Source: Pontederia crassipes
Lineage: Eukaryota > Streptophyta > Magnoliopsida > Commelinales > Pontederiaceae
DNA: 64,000 bases
Direction of reading: 5' to 3'
Assembly: GCA_030549335.1 (NCBI GenBank)
Contig: CM060194.1
Location: 71,522,077 to 71,586,076 of the forward strand
Part shown: positions 47,523-57,495 of the stretch, in pieces
Position numbering within the stretch: position 1 is the stretch's first letter
Layout of the letters: each line of letters starts with the position of its first letter
Notes under the pieces: generated by a model
Database searches by the model: none
Told to the model about the DNA's origin: nothing
The model's input: the letters and a program-made list of their open reading frames with translations, nothing else
Position numbers and translations under genes: made by a program

Positions 47523-50500
47523 CAAATAAGGTCCTGAAGTGAATCATAATAATGAAATAAAGAAGAACCTGTAAAGGAAACAAACAGAGGTCTGGAAGAG
47601 AATCCTAAAGTACCCAAAACATATATTTCTACTAGAAAAGAATGATTATTCGAGATCAATAGGTTCAGATTCATCATCTTAATAAAGTGGATGGTTACTC
47701 TTTTTTTTAAGAGGTGTGTGTGCTTCTCCATCATAATCCTCAATCTTCGAGTATCAACAATAATCCACAAGAACTCCAATCAACCATGAGTCCATCTCTC
47801 ATAGTCAATCCACTTGTTGATGCTAACTAATAAGGCTGCAACATAAGTCCCAAAGTCTTTTGTTGATTTAAAATTCTAGCACTTGCGCAAGATATTGTTC
47901 CTCTGCACTTTGGATCACACGGTTTTGTCAAAACCCGTTCTAGCAAGTCAAAAACATGCTCACATATATACTCAGCATATTTTTCGTGACTTATAAATGT
48001 GAGACCAAATGAAAATATGCCTCTTGCATCCTAATACATGAGGTATGTCTTGAATTAATCTCACATGCATAAGTCGCGAGAGAAATGATGAATATATCTA
48101 TATAGGAAAATAACTAGACATGACGTATTTTAATAAAGATCGAAACCCAAATCGAACAATATTCTGCGCAAGTGTTAGAATGTTACAATTACAAATGCAC
48201 TGCAAGTTTAAAGAAAGATTTCATTGATGGATAATGATTATATCCATCTTGATTCTTGTTAATTATCAGCTTGACATTGGCTTATTGCAATTGTGCCAAT
48301 TTCAACTATATAAGTCATTTTAATGTCTAATGCATGGGTGCATGGGGTTAGGTGGAGCACCCGAACCCTGTACATGCTCAGTATAAATATGCCTTATGTA
48401 CACATTAAGTACATACTGAATAGTTAAAAAATGACATTTTTAAAATGAACACCAATTTGGGTAAATTATTGAGGGAGAAAGAGGAAACCCTGAGGAAGAA
48501 CTTGAGCGATAAACTTTCAAAAGTTTGTTTAATATGATTTTACACTCAAATGCTAACATCCTTAAGCAAGATTGTGAGATATCTCCAAGGAGATGAAAGT
48601 CAAATGATGCACTTCTGGTGATGCCCATCATCTTCAGTTAGATCATGGTCCAAGCAGTAGGAGAAGTTATGATATCAAGAGACAAATGAGGAATAGAAGT
48701 TAGTAGTTGTCATCAGATCTAGTTCTCCTCCACCTAAACTTTGAGAGCAACAAGATGAATGTCACCATTGAGGTGAAGAGGAGGCAACAAAAAACATCTT
48801 CACGAAGGAGGTATACATGTGTAGGTATCTGTACCTTGCCCCCGAATGAGGGTGACATCGTTCTTGTCTGCTTAAATTAGCACTATAAGTTGTGCACCAC
48901 ACATCTGTTTAGCCTGAGACACAACTTGTGGTGGCCCATTAGCTAACAAATAAAAAGATATGGTAACATCATTCTTGTCTGCTTACATTAGCATTGATTA
49001 AAGTTGTGTACCACACATCTGCTTAGACTGAGACATAGCTTGTGGTAGCCCATTAGGTAACAAGTAAAAGGAAATCTCATTTAATTCATGAATATATAAT
49101 AAGCTAACACCTCCTTTTGATCTCTTGCGGCTGCAATGAAGGATGTTGTCACTGATGAAGTTATATATCAATTGTAATGAGGAAAATGTAAAAATTTTTA
49201 TAAGTAAATAAGGTATTCATAGTACAACTTATGCAATTGTTTTGTATATGTGCACTCTGTGGAAGGGTAGCTAAAGGCATGTAATATTTTTGGCCAATTC
49301 TTCTGCTTATCTCACAGATGTTGGTGATGAATTGAAATACTCCACTAGGCTGCAGCACAAGTAATAAAGGCATGTGGTCGGTGGGATGGATCATGAGCCC
49401 AAATGGCAGCCTATGGAGCATCGTCTTCTTCGCAGGGCATCATCATTCTAGTCATGAGAGTTCTACGTTGTCCTGCCACGCAGGGCATCATCATTCTAGT
49501 GCGGTGTTGCAGCACTCCTCCCTTTGGTGTGTCCTCTCATTGTGGCCTCCCTCGGCTCCAACAACAACAACAACAACAACAAAGCCTTATCCCACTAGGT
49601 GGGGTCGGCTACATGGATCATACGACGCCATTCCGCTCTATTAGTAACCAAACCTTCCGCTCTATTAGTAACCTCCCTCGGCTCCAGTGAATAATTTTTC
49701 TTCTGGCAACACCACTAGTTTCCCCCAAGGTTCACTAGCGTAGGCCTTTCCCAGACTGTGAGCCTTGACTGCGGTCCTTGAGGCATCTATCGTGGAAGTA
49801 CGATCTAAGTTCGACGGGTTGGTTAGTGGCTCTTAGCCCACTTTCTTCAGGTCCTCTCTTTTTTACCAACACATTCCTGAGCTTCTAGCCCTCTCCAACC
49901 AGATGCTTCTAGAACGAATGGTTGGGTTTGGCTCTCAAATAAGTTTTCAGCCTGCAGCCTCTACTTTCGTTTTTTAAGGAAAAGGATGAGCACCAAGTTA
50001 GGGTGTCAACCATGTACATATCACTATGAAGAGAAAATGTACAAGTGTAGGCTCCAAAGAAGAAAGCAGCAAAAAAGGAGGAAAGTACAACCACTACCTA
50101 AATCCCCACTCCCAAAGAAAAAATGAGTTATGATGTACAATATTATCAACCTCGCAAGTCTCCCCACAAACAATAACCCGATTGCACTGAAGCCAAATGG
50201 CCCCGGCACCGACCAAAAAGGTCGCCAACGATGCCCTCCAATGATGTCGTTGTCCATTGCGGACTCTAAGTGACTGCTAAAATGCCTCCGGTGTAGAGGG
50301 TGGACCACCATAGAAGCTCAGCCGCACCCAAACTCACGAGATACGGGTGCACCCGAAGAATAAGTGTGCAATGTCCTCTGCCTTGCCACATAGAACACAG
50401 GATGTGCCGGCCAGGAGTGTCCATCTCCCCCTACACTGTCTGGTGAGGATCCTACCGTGCCATGTAAGCTAAGCAAAAATCTTGACTTTAAGATGCACTC

Positions 50501-53500
50501 TGATGCGCTAGACGAGTCCGAAGTCCGCCTGAAGGGTGTCCGAGATCAAACTGGCCGGATGGAAACAAAAATAAAGGCTGTGAGCACTAAATATTTAAAA
50601 AATCCATACCCAATTATCGCCCTAGAGGAGTCTGGCCAAGGAGGGGTGATCCGCTGATGAAGGGCCATACTCTCCAGAATGCGTGTCAGAAAGGGCCTGC
50701 CCTAAAAGTGGGGGTCCACGAACCAGTACCAAGGCCACCAGTTTCTGACCACACCTTTGCCTCTACTTCCGTTTCTACGACAGCATGACATCAATCACAT
50801 TCAAAATTGACTGCAGGCTTATTTGGAGGTCTTATGTGCCTCTCAACAAACAACAACAACAACACCAAAGCCTTATCCCACTAGGTGGGGTCGGCTACGT
50901 GGATCATACGACGTCATTCCGCTTTATTAGTAACCCTCAATTAGCCCTTGCTCATTTAACACTGCATTCAGGCGAGGATGCAGCGGCTCTTGCTCTCTTA
51001 TCACGGGTAACGACCTAGCATTAACACAATATATTCGTTGATCCATGTTCATGCGATTCGACAGGGTTTTACGCTGGCTGTCGGGGCCTAACACAACCCT
51101 CCTCCTTTATCCGGGCTTGGGACCGGCTATAAAACATAGGCAGAGTTCTTATGTGCCTCTCAAAGTCAAGATTTTAGCTTGGCTTGTGCAATGCAACAAG
51201 ATCCTTGGCGGAGTCTGTGGGGCGAGATGGGCACCAATACTGACATGTCCTGTGCGATATGTGGCATGACAGAGGACATCACACATCTGTTCTTTGAGAT
51301 TATTATGGCTTAGGAGGTACTGATGCCTTCTGGCAGTCACTTATAGCTCTCAACAGCCAGAGTTGGAAAACGTCCCTAGTGACCTTTTTGGCAGTCGCCC
51401 GAACCATTTGGTTCCAACGTAACCGAATTATCTTTTTTGGTGGGATATGCCAGCTTGAGAACATTGTTCACTGTATCCTGTTTTTATTCGAGAGTTGGGG
51501 CTCAGGTATTAGCACCACATTTTCATTTTTTTTATGCTCTCTTCGTAAATTACGCACTTGTACATCATAAATATTTCGTATTAATATATTATATATATAC
51601 AGATGTTTACATCGTGAATAACTAATCAAGTAATTTTCCATTGATTGGTGGTTTTTTTTAAGTAGGAATAAAACAGAATATATGCATAGCAATTTCACAA
51701 ATAAACAACTTAGAGACGATTTGAAAGTTAGGTTAGGGGAGGATATAATTCCTCAAGTGACAAAGTTTAAATATTTAGGATCAATTGTAAGACAAGATGG
51801 TGAGATTGATGACGATGTTAATCATAGAATTCAAGCTGGTTGGTGTAAGTGGAGGAAAGCCACTGGAGTTCTTTGTGATAGAAAAGTACCCAATAAAGTT
51901 AAAGGAAAATTCTATCGTACTGCTATAAGGCCAGCAGTGTTATATGGTAGTGAATATTGGGCTATGAAGGGACAACATGAATGTAAAGTGGGGGTAGCCG
52001 AAATGAGGATGTTGAGATGGATGTGTGGTCATACAAGATTAGATAAGATTAGGAATGACCATATACGTGAACGAGTCGGAGTGGCTCCTATTAGTGAGAA
52101 AATGGTAGAGAATCGTTTGAGATGGTTTGGTCATGTTCAGAGAAGACCATTAGATGCGCCAGTAAGAAGAGTAGATCAAATAATCTGGAGTCCGATTAAA
52201 AGAGGGAGAGGGAGGCCAAGGCGGACACTTGGCGAACTAATAGAGCAAGATCTATTGGTGAATAATATACCGAAAGGTTTGGTTACTAATAGAGCGGAAT
52301 GACGTCGTATGATCCATGTAGCCGACCCCACCTAGTGGGATAAGGCTTTGTTGTTGTTGATTGGTGGTTTTTTTTCCTTTTTTTTGTTGAATCAACATTG
52401 TCGTGCAATTGATAATTAAAGTATCACTACCAAGATAGATTAATGGTAGAGCTTCATATAAATGCATACATGTTTGTTATTCTCTCTTCTTTTCTTGCAC
52501 ATTGAACATATCATTACAAGGGAAACTTGTTGACTATGTTTTGTGTTGTTCTTTGTGTATAGCCATTTATCCACAAGCTTGTTGCAGCACCCTCTGATAT
52601 TCAAAGTTTCCATATTCATGATATTGGGAGCATATTCATGGTGCTTATGGGAATAGCTGTTACACAGCAGCGGCCTGACAACCGTAGAGATAGATCCACA
52701 GGTGTTTGATATGCAATACCATTCACCTACTAATTCTATCTCACATTGCTAGTAAAAAAATGTTCTCGTTTTGTACACAGACAAACTGATATATGTGTAC
52801 GCCTGTCCATGATTAAAGTTGCTTGTGCACTTTGGTATGGAACTATGGATAGTCCCTAAACATGTCTTTATAGTTGGTTTTTGGATTAAGAACTATCATA
52901 CAACGATCTGTGCGAAAACTTAACATCAGCAGCTACTTTACTACTGCATGAGTCGTTCTCAGTTATCTGGTGAGCAAAATTTTATGTACGGATGATATGT
53001 CATTACTTGTACCCCAATGCCCAAGGATGTATACAATCCTAATGAATCTTGATTTTCCCTTGTTGATCAATGGCATAGGTTTTGTTACCAACTGATGTAA
53101 CTAATGCATTATTGTGAATGAGACATGATTATGTAGCTTTAAGTATGTGTACATATCCTTTACTTGCCCATGTTTGTTGCCAGTTACATGTGATTGCTAA
53201 TCCTCTTCATTCAGCTTTTAAATGACTTTTATGGTTATGGTTTTTAATCAGCACCAAAAACTAAGATTATATGCAAGCACTGAAACTTTTCAGAACAGGC
53301 CATTTCTCTTAGAATTGCATGGGGTCTAGGAGCTTTTGTCTGTGTCATTGTTTTAATACATTTTTTTGTGCTAATTTTATAGTCTTCATTGTAACAATGT
53401 TCACATCTCCTTTAAATTCAGGGCACGTTATGGAGTCCTGCGATTTGTCATGGAAAGTTGTGCTAAAGGTTGTGAGGTGAGTTAGGTATTTCATTTCCCA

Positions 53501-55921
53501 TCTTGAAGTAAGCCATTGGTTAAGTTGCTTTACTATGTTGCTTGTATGTTGATGTTTAAATTTTGCAGTCTTGTTACTGAATTGCTATCATGCTTCTAGT
53601 TTGTAGTGAGTGGAAAATTGAGACCTCAAAGAAGATATCAACCATGTAGTTGTTGGAAATAATTGTGCCTTATGTATTTATCTCCGCCTATGTCTTATAG
53701 CCGGTCCCAAGCCCGGATAAAGGAGGAGGGTTGTATTAGGCCCAGCCAGCGTAAAACCCTGTCGAATCTCATGAACATGGATCAACGAATTGGCGTCGTA
53801 TGATCCATGTAGCCGACCCCACCTAGTGGGATAAGGCTTTGTTGTTGTATATATACAGATGGACATCACAACTCGGGTAGCCATCCTTTTTCCCTAAAAG
53901 AACTGCATGTATATGTATTTATTATTAGTTTTTCAAGTGTAGTTCTCCAATTCGTACATGCATTGATAGTTAAAGGTCATACAATGTCAGTGCCAATTAC
54001 TCGAAGAATGAAGACAACAATCAGTATTTTGTATATCTAGCAATGTTTAAAGGATGCAAAATGAAGACACTATACAACTACCTCTTATTCTTGGTGATTT
54101 TAGATTTCATTTTCTTTAAAATCCAGTAGAAAACAGAGAGAAGAAAGCATAGGCAGGAAATTTAACATGTCATGCTTTTACTCTTGAAAAATAATGCTTA
54201 CAACAACCTAGTGTTGGAACTGTAAAACTAATCATTACTAAGACAGTTCACTTGAAAATATAGGGCACGTCAATGGAACAGATTGGTGCTGGTAGTAGTT
54301 GTCAGAAACAAATCCAGGTAAACAGTAATGACATTACATGAATAAAAATGAAAATTAGGAGGCACAAAATATCAGTTGCTAGATTGCATTCCGAGATTTA
54401 AATAATTTATATTGCACAAAAGGACACGAGCTGACCTGGGTTCCAGCCACACCATATAATGTATGCGGGAACTCAGACCTAACCAGTCCCAATGAGTCGT
54501 GGACAATATCAAAGCTGCAAGAAACCAAACATAACTGAAATTATAAGTTTAAATATTATGCAATAAACAAATAGTTTAAAATCACCTCGCAAAACTTACC
54601 TCAGACAGGGCCATCCGACATTAAAACCACGAAGGTAATTGTAAGCAGAGGGATCAAATTGAAGCTCCTCGCCCTCTTCTAACGTATCCACGCCTGGACG
54701 CCATACCTACATTTACCAACTCATCATCAGTGATAAGAAGATAATAATCTCTTGAAAATACTTTTAGGAATGCAGATAAACGCAAACTTTGTACACATAA
54801 TGATTAAAAGGTCCTGAAAATTGATTACAGGAGCAATGAATTGAATTAAATTGAGCCCTAAAAAGCATGCTACTAATGGAAACTCAACTCATGTTTCTTC
54901 ATGATCCCTGGTAATTTAATATCCCATTAGCTAAAACGTCCAAATTCAATAATGTTCTCATGAGTTGAAGATCTTACCGAAGCTTTAATCTCCGGTAAAC
55001 AGTGGAACTTACACAGCCACAAAATATGTACCAATCTTATTGAACTTATTTCTTCTAGTTCTCTGATGCTTTTCCAAATATTAATTTTCTACTAAGTCCA
55101 AATCCTGTTTTTGTAAGGAGAGGATGACTCTTGAGGTTCACAGTCATACAGATTAATTTATTCCCCAAAATAGGTATTTGCAATGTACTTTCACTAGCAA
55201 TTTCACCTCAAACAAATATTATCCCATGGGAAAATGTTCGAACACGGACTGCTATATTATCAACATATCACTTCTCACCCCTGAAAATGCAATTATTCCT
55301 TTCGACCCATAATGACCATACAAACATTACAACTGTGATGCGCCACGTGCCACCTGCTAGAGCCTATGCTTGCAAATCCTACCACTATACCCCAAACTTC
55401 TATCAGTTCCAGTCTCCAAATGTCTGCATCCAGCCTCAGTCCAAACTACCCGAGCTACACAACACCCAATTATTTTGATACTGATAAGTTGTCTTGGTTA
55501 TTAAAAGGTGATTTAATATGCTAATTGTGATGTTATATTGGGAACACCAAAATCCAATATAGCAAAAATCACATAAAGCAAAAGATCCAATCAAGTATAC
55601 ATTATATTAACCAAATTTCAACTCTTGAATCAAACATGAAAAGCTTGAAAAAGATACAATCTCAAAGAATCCAATTAGTCCAACAACACAATTTGAGCAA
55701 TAAGAAAGAAATTATAAAAAAATGCCATTTACTCTTGTACCTTAGCCGGTGCTGATGGCACGGAAGAAGACGTGGCCTCCTTCGATCCCTGCACCCAAAA
55801 GAACTCGCCGAAACATCAAAATGTCTGCAATATAAGAGGTAATCGCACAGTTACTTAAAACAATAAATGGTACCTTGTTCTTGCGCTTAGCCTTCTTGGG
55901 GTTCTTGAGACTGCGGACCAT
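43402..55921 (-). CDS. GRWD1: GRWD1-type WD40 protein (ribosome assembly / histone-binding family)
   Basis: Predicted 466-residue protein. Thirteen exons in transcription order: 55874-55921, 55741-55788, 54600-54706, 54436-54514, 46968-47138, 46786-46884, 45792-45960, 45578-45681, 45317-45456, 45168-45240, 44047-44159, 43809-43926, 43402-43533. All junctions are GT-AG and in phase. The family (human GRWD1, yeast Rrb1) chaperones ribosomal protein L3 and binds histones; plant members also carry a DWD box. Seen: basic start [16 protein letters not shown], an N-terminal histone-binding-like segment ([21 protein letters not shown]), an acidic stretch at about residues 127-146, then WD repeats including [13 protein letters not shown], the DWD-type WDIR at 296-299, [13 protein letters not shown] and NQLTIWDLS, ending in the conserved [15 protein letters not shown] block. 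Arabidopsis homologues are nearly the same length (recalled). Intron 4 (47139-54435, 7.3 kb) is packed with retroelements; the other introns are short to moderate. Confidence 0.95.
47285..47471 (-). mobile_element. Short RTE-derived retroelement (copy B), complete with target duplication
   Basis: Perfect 16-base duplication ATTTAAAAATCTAATA at 47269-47284 and 47472-47487 defines both ends. On the minus strand the element begins AACTCCGCCTATATTTTATA, contains AAGCCCGGATAAAGGAGGAG and ends GGGATAAGGCTTTG(TTG)n. It is 187 bases long. The join between the 5' and 3' parts reads CAATGAATGCGGAATGGCG, longer than in copies A and F. Same strand as the host gene, in its fourth intron. Confidence 0.92.
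47486..47521. repeat. (AT)n microsatellite
   Basis: Directly follows the right target duplication of copy B and probably grew from its TATA end. Confidence 0.95.
47522..48849. other. Intron 4 sequence of the WD40 gene, nothing recognised
   Basis: AT-rich with scattered short frames. No transposon ends or coding motifs seen. Confidence 0.4.
48850..49073. repeat. Tandem duplication, unit about 112 bases
   Basis: The order ACATC(G/A)TTCTTGTCTGCTTA ... CACCACACATCTG ... TTAG(C/A)CTGAGACA ... GCCCATTAG(C/G)TAACAA recurs twice, at about 48850-48960 and 48961-49073. The copies have diverged by about a dozen visible substitutions and small indels. Confidence 0.85.
49561..49671 (-). mobile_element. 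5'-truncated RTE LINE end (copy C) with target duplication
   Basis: Perfect 15-base duplication CCTCCCTCGGCTCCA at 49546-49560 and 49672-49686. On the minus strand the insert holds the last codons of the RTE reverse transcriptase frame (GGTTACTAATAGAGCGGAA, equal to the end of the frame at 52301) and the common 3' tail. The string TTACTAATAGAGCGGAA is present twice at its 5' end, a small duplication probably made during reverse transcription. Confidence 0.9.
49687..50094. other. Intron 4 sequence, probably further decayed L1
   Basis: Lies beside the minus-strand L1 remnant and is unusually GC-rich for an intron. I could not read a convincing continuation of the protein. Confidence 0.35.
50095..50490 (-). 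pseudogene. L1-type LINE remnant, C-terminal zf-RVT region (minus)
   Basis: On the minus strand, in shifting frames, one reads KVKIFA, then [19 protein letters not shown] (the Cys-x2-Cys...His zinc-binding region found after plant L1 reverse transcriptases), then [19 protein letters not shown]. Stops and frameshifts make it non-functional. Confidence 0.8.
50785..51565 (+). pseudogene. L1-type LINE remnant, C-terminal zf-RVT region (plus), split by copy D
   Basis: Reads [10 protein letters not shown] up to 50846, is interrupted by copy D, and resumes [18 protein letters not shown] at 51150, then [18 protein letters not shown] and [24 protein letters not shown]. It is the same protein region as the minus-strand remnant at 50095-50490. 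Frameshifted and dead. Confidence 0.85.
50847..51146 (-). mobile_element. Internally deleted RTE LINE (copy D, 300 bp) with target duplication
   Basis: Perfect 17-base duplication TCTTATGTGCCTCTCAA at 50830-50846 and 51147-51163. On the minus strand it carries the common 5' end (AACTCTGCCTATG, AAGCCCGGATAAAGGAGGAG) and about 95 bases more of the 5' region than copies A, B and F (including TAGGTCGTTACCCGTGA). It then jumps straight to the final codons of the RTE frame (TTACTAATAAAGCGGAATGA) and the common 3' tail. It keeps both LINE ends with the middle missing. Confidence 0.9.
51660..52356 (+). mobile_element. 5'-truncated RTE-type LINE (copy E) with target duplication
   Basis: Perfect 19-base duplication TTGATTGGTGGTTTTTTTT at 51641-51659 and 52357-52375. 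The insert is the last 697 bases of an RTE LINE: the reverse transcriptase C-terminus, a very short 3' untranslated region of about 55 bases, and a TTG-repeat tail. Confidence 0.93.
51661..52302 (+). CDS. RTE-type reverse transcriptase, C-terminal fragment
   Basis: An open frame without stops enters at the 5' truncation point as SRNKTEYM and runs to TGA at 52300-52302. Landmarks of the plant RTE C-terminus are intact: [27 protein letters not shown], the [14 protein letters not shown] block, [13 protein letters not shown] and [11 protein letters not shown], then a basic GRGRPRRT motif. The YxDD catalytic core, fingers and endonuclease are absent, so it cannot be active. The intact frame over 210 codons suggests a fairly recent insertion. 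No own promoter is expected. Confidence 0.9.
   Translation, partial: SRNKTEYMHSNFTNKQLRDDLKVRLGEDIIPQVTKFKYLGSIVRQDGEIDDDVNHRIQAGWCKWRKATGVLCDRKVPNKVKGKFYRTAIRPAVLYGSEYWAMKGQHECKVGVAEMRMLRWMCGHTRLDKIRNDHIRERVGVAPISEKMVENRLRWFGHVQRRPLDAPVRRVDQIIWSPIKRGRGRPRRTLGELIEQDLLVNNIPKGLVTNRAE
52376..53421. other. Intron 4 sequence, possibly further intron of the captured RPS3 gene
   Basis: No recognised coding. It lies between the LINE fragment and the RPS3 exon on the same strand as RPS3, so part may be the upstream intron of the duplicated RPS3 segment. Confidence 0.35.
53422..53632 (+). pseudogene. RPS3: Ribosomal protein S3 (uS3) gene fragment with its intron
   Basis: 53422-53476 reads [18 protein letters not shown] between a TTCAG acceptor and a GTGAGT donor. 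After a 123-base intron, 53600 onward reads [11 protein letters not shown]. Eukaryotic uS3 has [19 protein letters not shown] followed by IVSGKLRAQRAKS, so this is two adjacent exons with a few substitutions, cut off after the second. Because the intron is still present, it came from DNA duplication or transposon capture, not from mRNA. It is antisense to the host gene. Confidence 0.8.
53683..53852 (+). mobile_element. Short RTE-derived retroelement (copy F)
   Basis: Begins CTCCGCCTATGTCTTATAGC, contains AAGCCCGGATAAAGGAGGAG, joins 5' and 3' parts as CAACGAATTGGCGTCG and ends GGCTTTGTTGTTG. Same structure as copy A. Flanks GTATTTAT and GTATATAT may be a decayed duplication. Confidence 0.85.
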
Positions 55922-55966
55922 CGTGAAGCAGAAGCAATGAGTTAAAAATTGTGGCACCGCTGCCTA

Positions 55967-56034
55967 AAACCCTAGTTGTATTTTGCAGCAAAATCGATGA
56001 GGAAGAAAAGGCTTGTTGCCGTCTAAAACCCTAG
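55967..56034 (-). promoter_or_regulatory. Two telo-box motifs upstream of the WD40 gene
   Basis: CTAGGGTTT on the coding strand occurs at 55967-55975 and 56026-56034, within an 18-base direct repeat (TCTAAAACCCTAGTTGTA on the plus strand, first copy with a one-base change). AAACCCTA boxes are typical of plant genes for ribosomal proteins and ribosome assembly, usually near the transcription start. They lie 46-113 bases before the ATG, which suits the predicted ribosome-assembly role. Confidence 0.6.
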
Positions 56035-56599
56035 TTGTAGGACAAACATTAATTAAAATTTCAAAGAAAAATAATTAAACTTCAAAATTAGCTAGCAATT
56101 CAATGAGTCCAAAATGAACTTTACATCTTTAACCTCGGCCCAACTAGTTTCTCACCAGATATAAAGGCATGCAAACTCTTAAAACTCAAAATACCCAAGA
56201 TCCAGATTAGAACAAGGAATTGTATATATATCAAAGCAGTAATATAGCATGAGGTTGATCAGCGTCTACATCGTTGTTAGAATAATCAACACATTTGGAA
56301 TATACTGCAAACGAAATTGAATATTTACTTACTTTTTTTGGTGTGAAAGGTATTCACTTATTTTTACACAGCAAGCATAAAACGCAAAATTGCAGCAAGA
56401 TAGGACACAATCAACTTATCATATGAAGGAAATTTTTTAGTGCTCATTGAGATGCACAGAATGGGTATTAAACGTGCTGCAGATGGCCAAACTAGAATAA
56501 TAACAATATGAAAATAAAGTCTACGGAACGCTATAGGAATCAAACGAACACCGAAAAATAAAAATCAAATGTGTCGATAAGTTTCATAGTTCAAATACA

Positions 56600-57100
56600 A
56601 AATTAAGTTGGATAAGAAATCAGTTATCAGTGACGTTGCAAAAGTGCAAAAGAAACGGAATTTTCAGGGACGTGGAGATTAGCGAAAAGTGACAGAGTGC
56701 AAACATACCGTAATGGTTCCACCGCAACCAAGCACGCCGAATGGAACGATTATCCAGGAACTTCCAGGGGTGGTGGAAAGGTATAATTCCAGTCGTTAGG
56801 GCTTGAGCACCTGGCAGCAAGGGTCGAGGGCGGAGGCTAGCTACCAGCGGCGAGGCGAATGGCGAGGCGAGTGGCGAGGTACGAAGATGACGATGATCGG
56901 CGAAAGAGAACGATTGCTACGCCTGCTCGAGGTTACAATCTCCAGGCGTGGCGGCAAAGCAGACTTCTAGGGCGGATGTTATCAAACGCCGACGAGGCAA
57001 CGAACGACGGCGGGCGAGGCGAACGGACGTGTGAGAAAAGGAGGAGGCGCGGCTGGGCGGCTGGCGGGCGAGGCGCATTGGACTAGCATTTTTTATACCA
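56600..57100 (-). promoter_or_regulatory. GC-rich stretch with a possible distant TATA box
   Basis: On the minus strand GGTATAAAAAATG lies at 57085-57098, followed downstream by a GC-rich segment (56800-57080). It could be the core promoter of the WD40 gene if the leader is spliced over about 1 kb, or unrelated. The plus-strand frame 56859-57086 (Arg-rich) looks like composition bias. Confidence 0.25.
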
Positions 57101-57267
57101 TCAATACCCTCTAACCCTAACCAGTATCACCAATTTGCCCTTAGAAACTCAAACCCACCCGAGTTAATCGAGTCTTACGAGATGATCAGGACTCGAACTC
57201 GAAAGCGTCTCTGGAGATAATATTTGCCGACCGTAGTTAAATCATATTGTTATGACGTGACAATGTA

Positions 57268-57495
57268 AATTAACTTTGAAAGGAGAGAGAATCCATATTG
57301 TCATTAGTGATATCTTTAAAAAAAAATTTACTTTTCTCCTTTGTCATGTAAAACTTTATCTGAATATAATATTAGTATTACGATTAACTTTGAAAGGAGA
57401 GAGAATTCATATGTATTAGTGATTTTTTTTAAAAAAAATTACTTTTCTCATTTGTCATGTAAAACTTTATCTCAATATAATATTAGTATTACGAT
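57268..57495. repeat. Two tandem copies of a unit of about 115 bases
   Basis: ATTAACTTTGAAAGGAGAGA ... TTTGTCATGTAAAACTTTAT ... ATAATATTAGTATTACGATT occurs at 57268-57382 and again at 57383-57495, nearly unchanged. Confidence 0.92.

Noticed and set aside
56859..57086. Arg-rich 75-codon frame
   Set aside because: Composition-driven in a GC-rich patch; more likely promoter or leader of the minus-strand WD40 gene.
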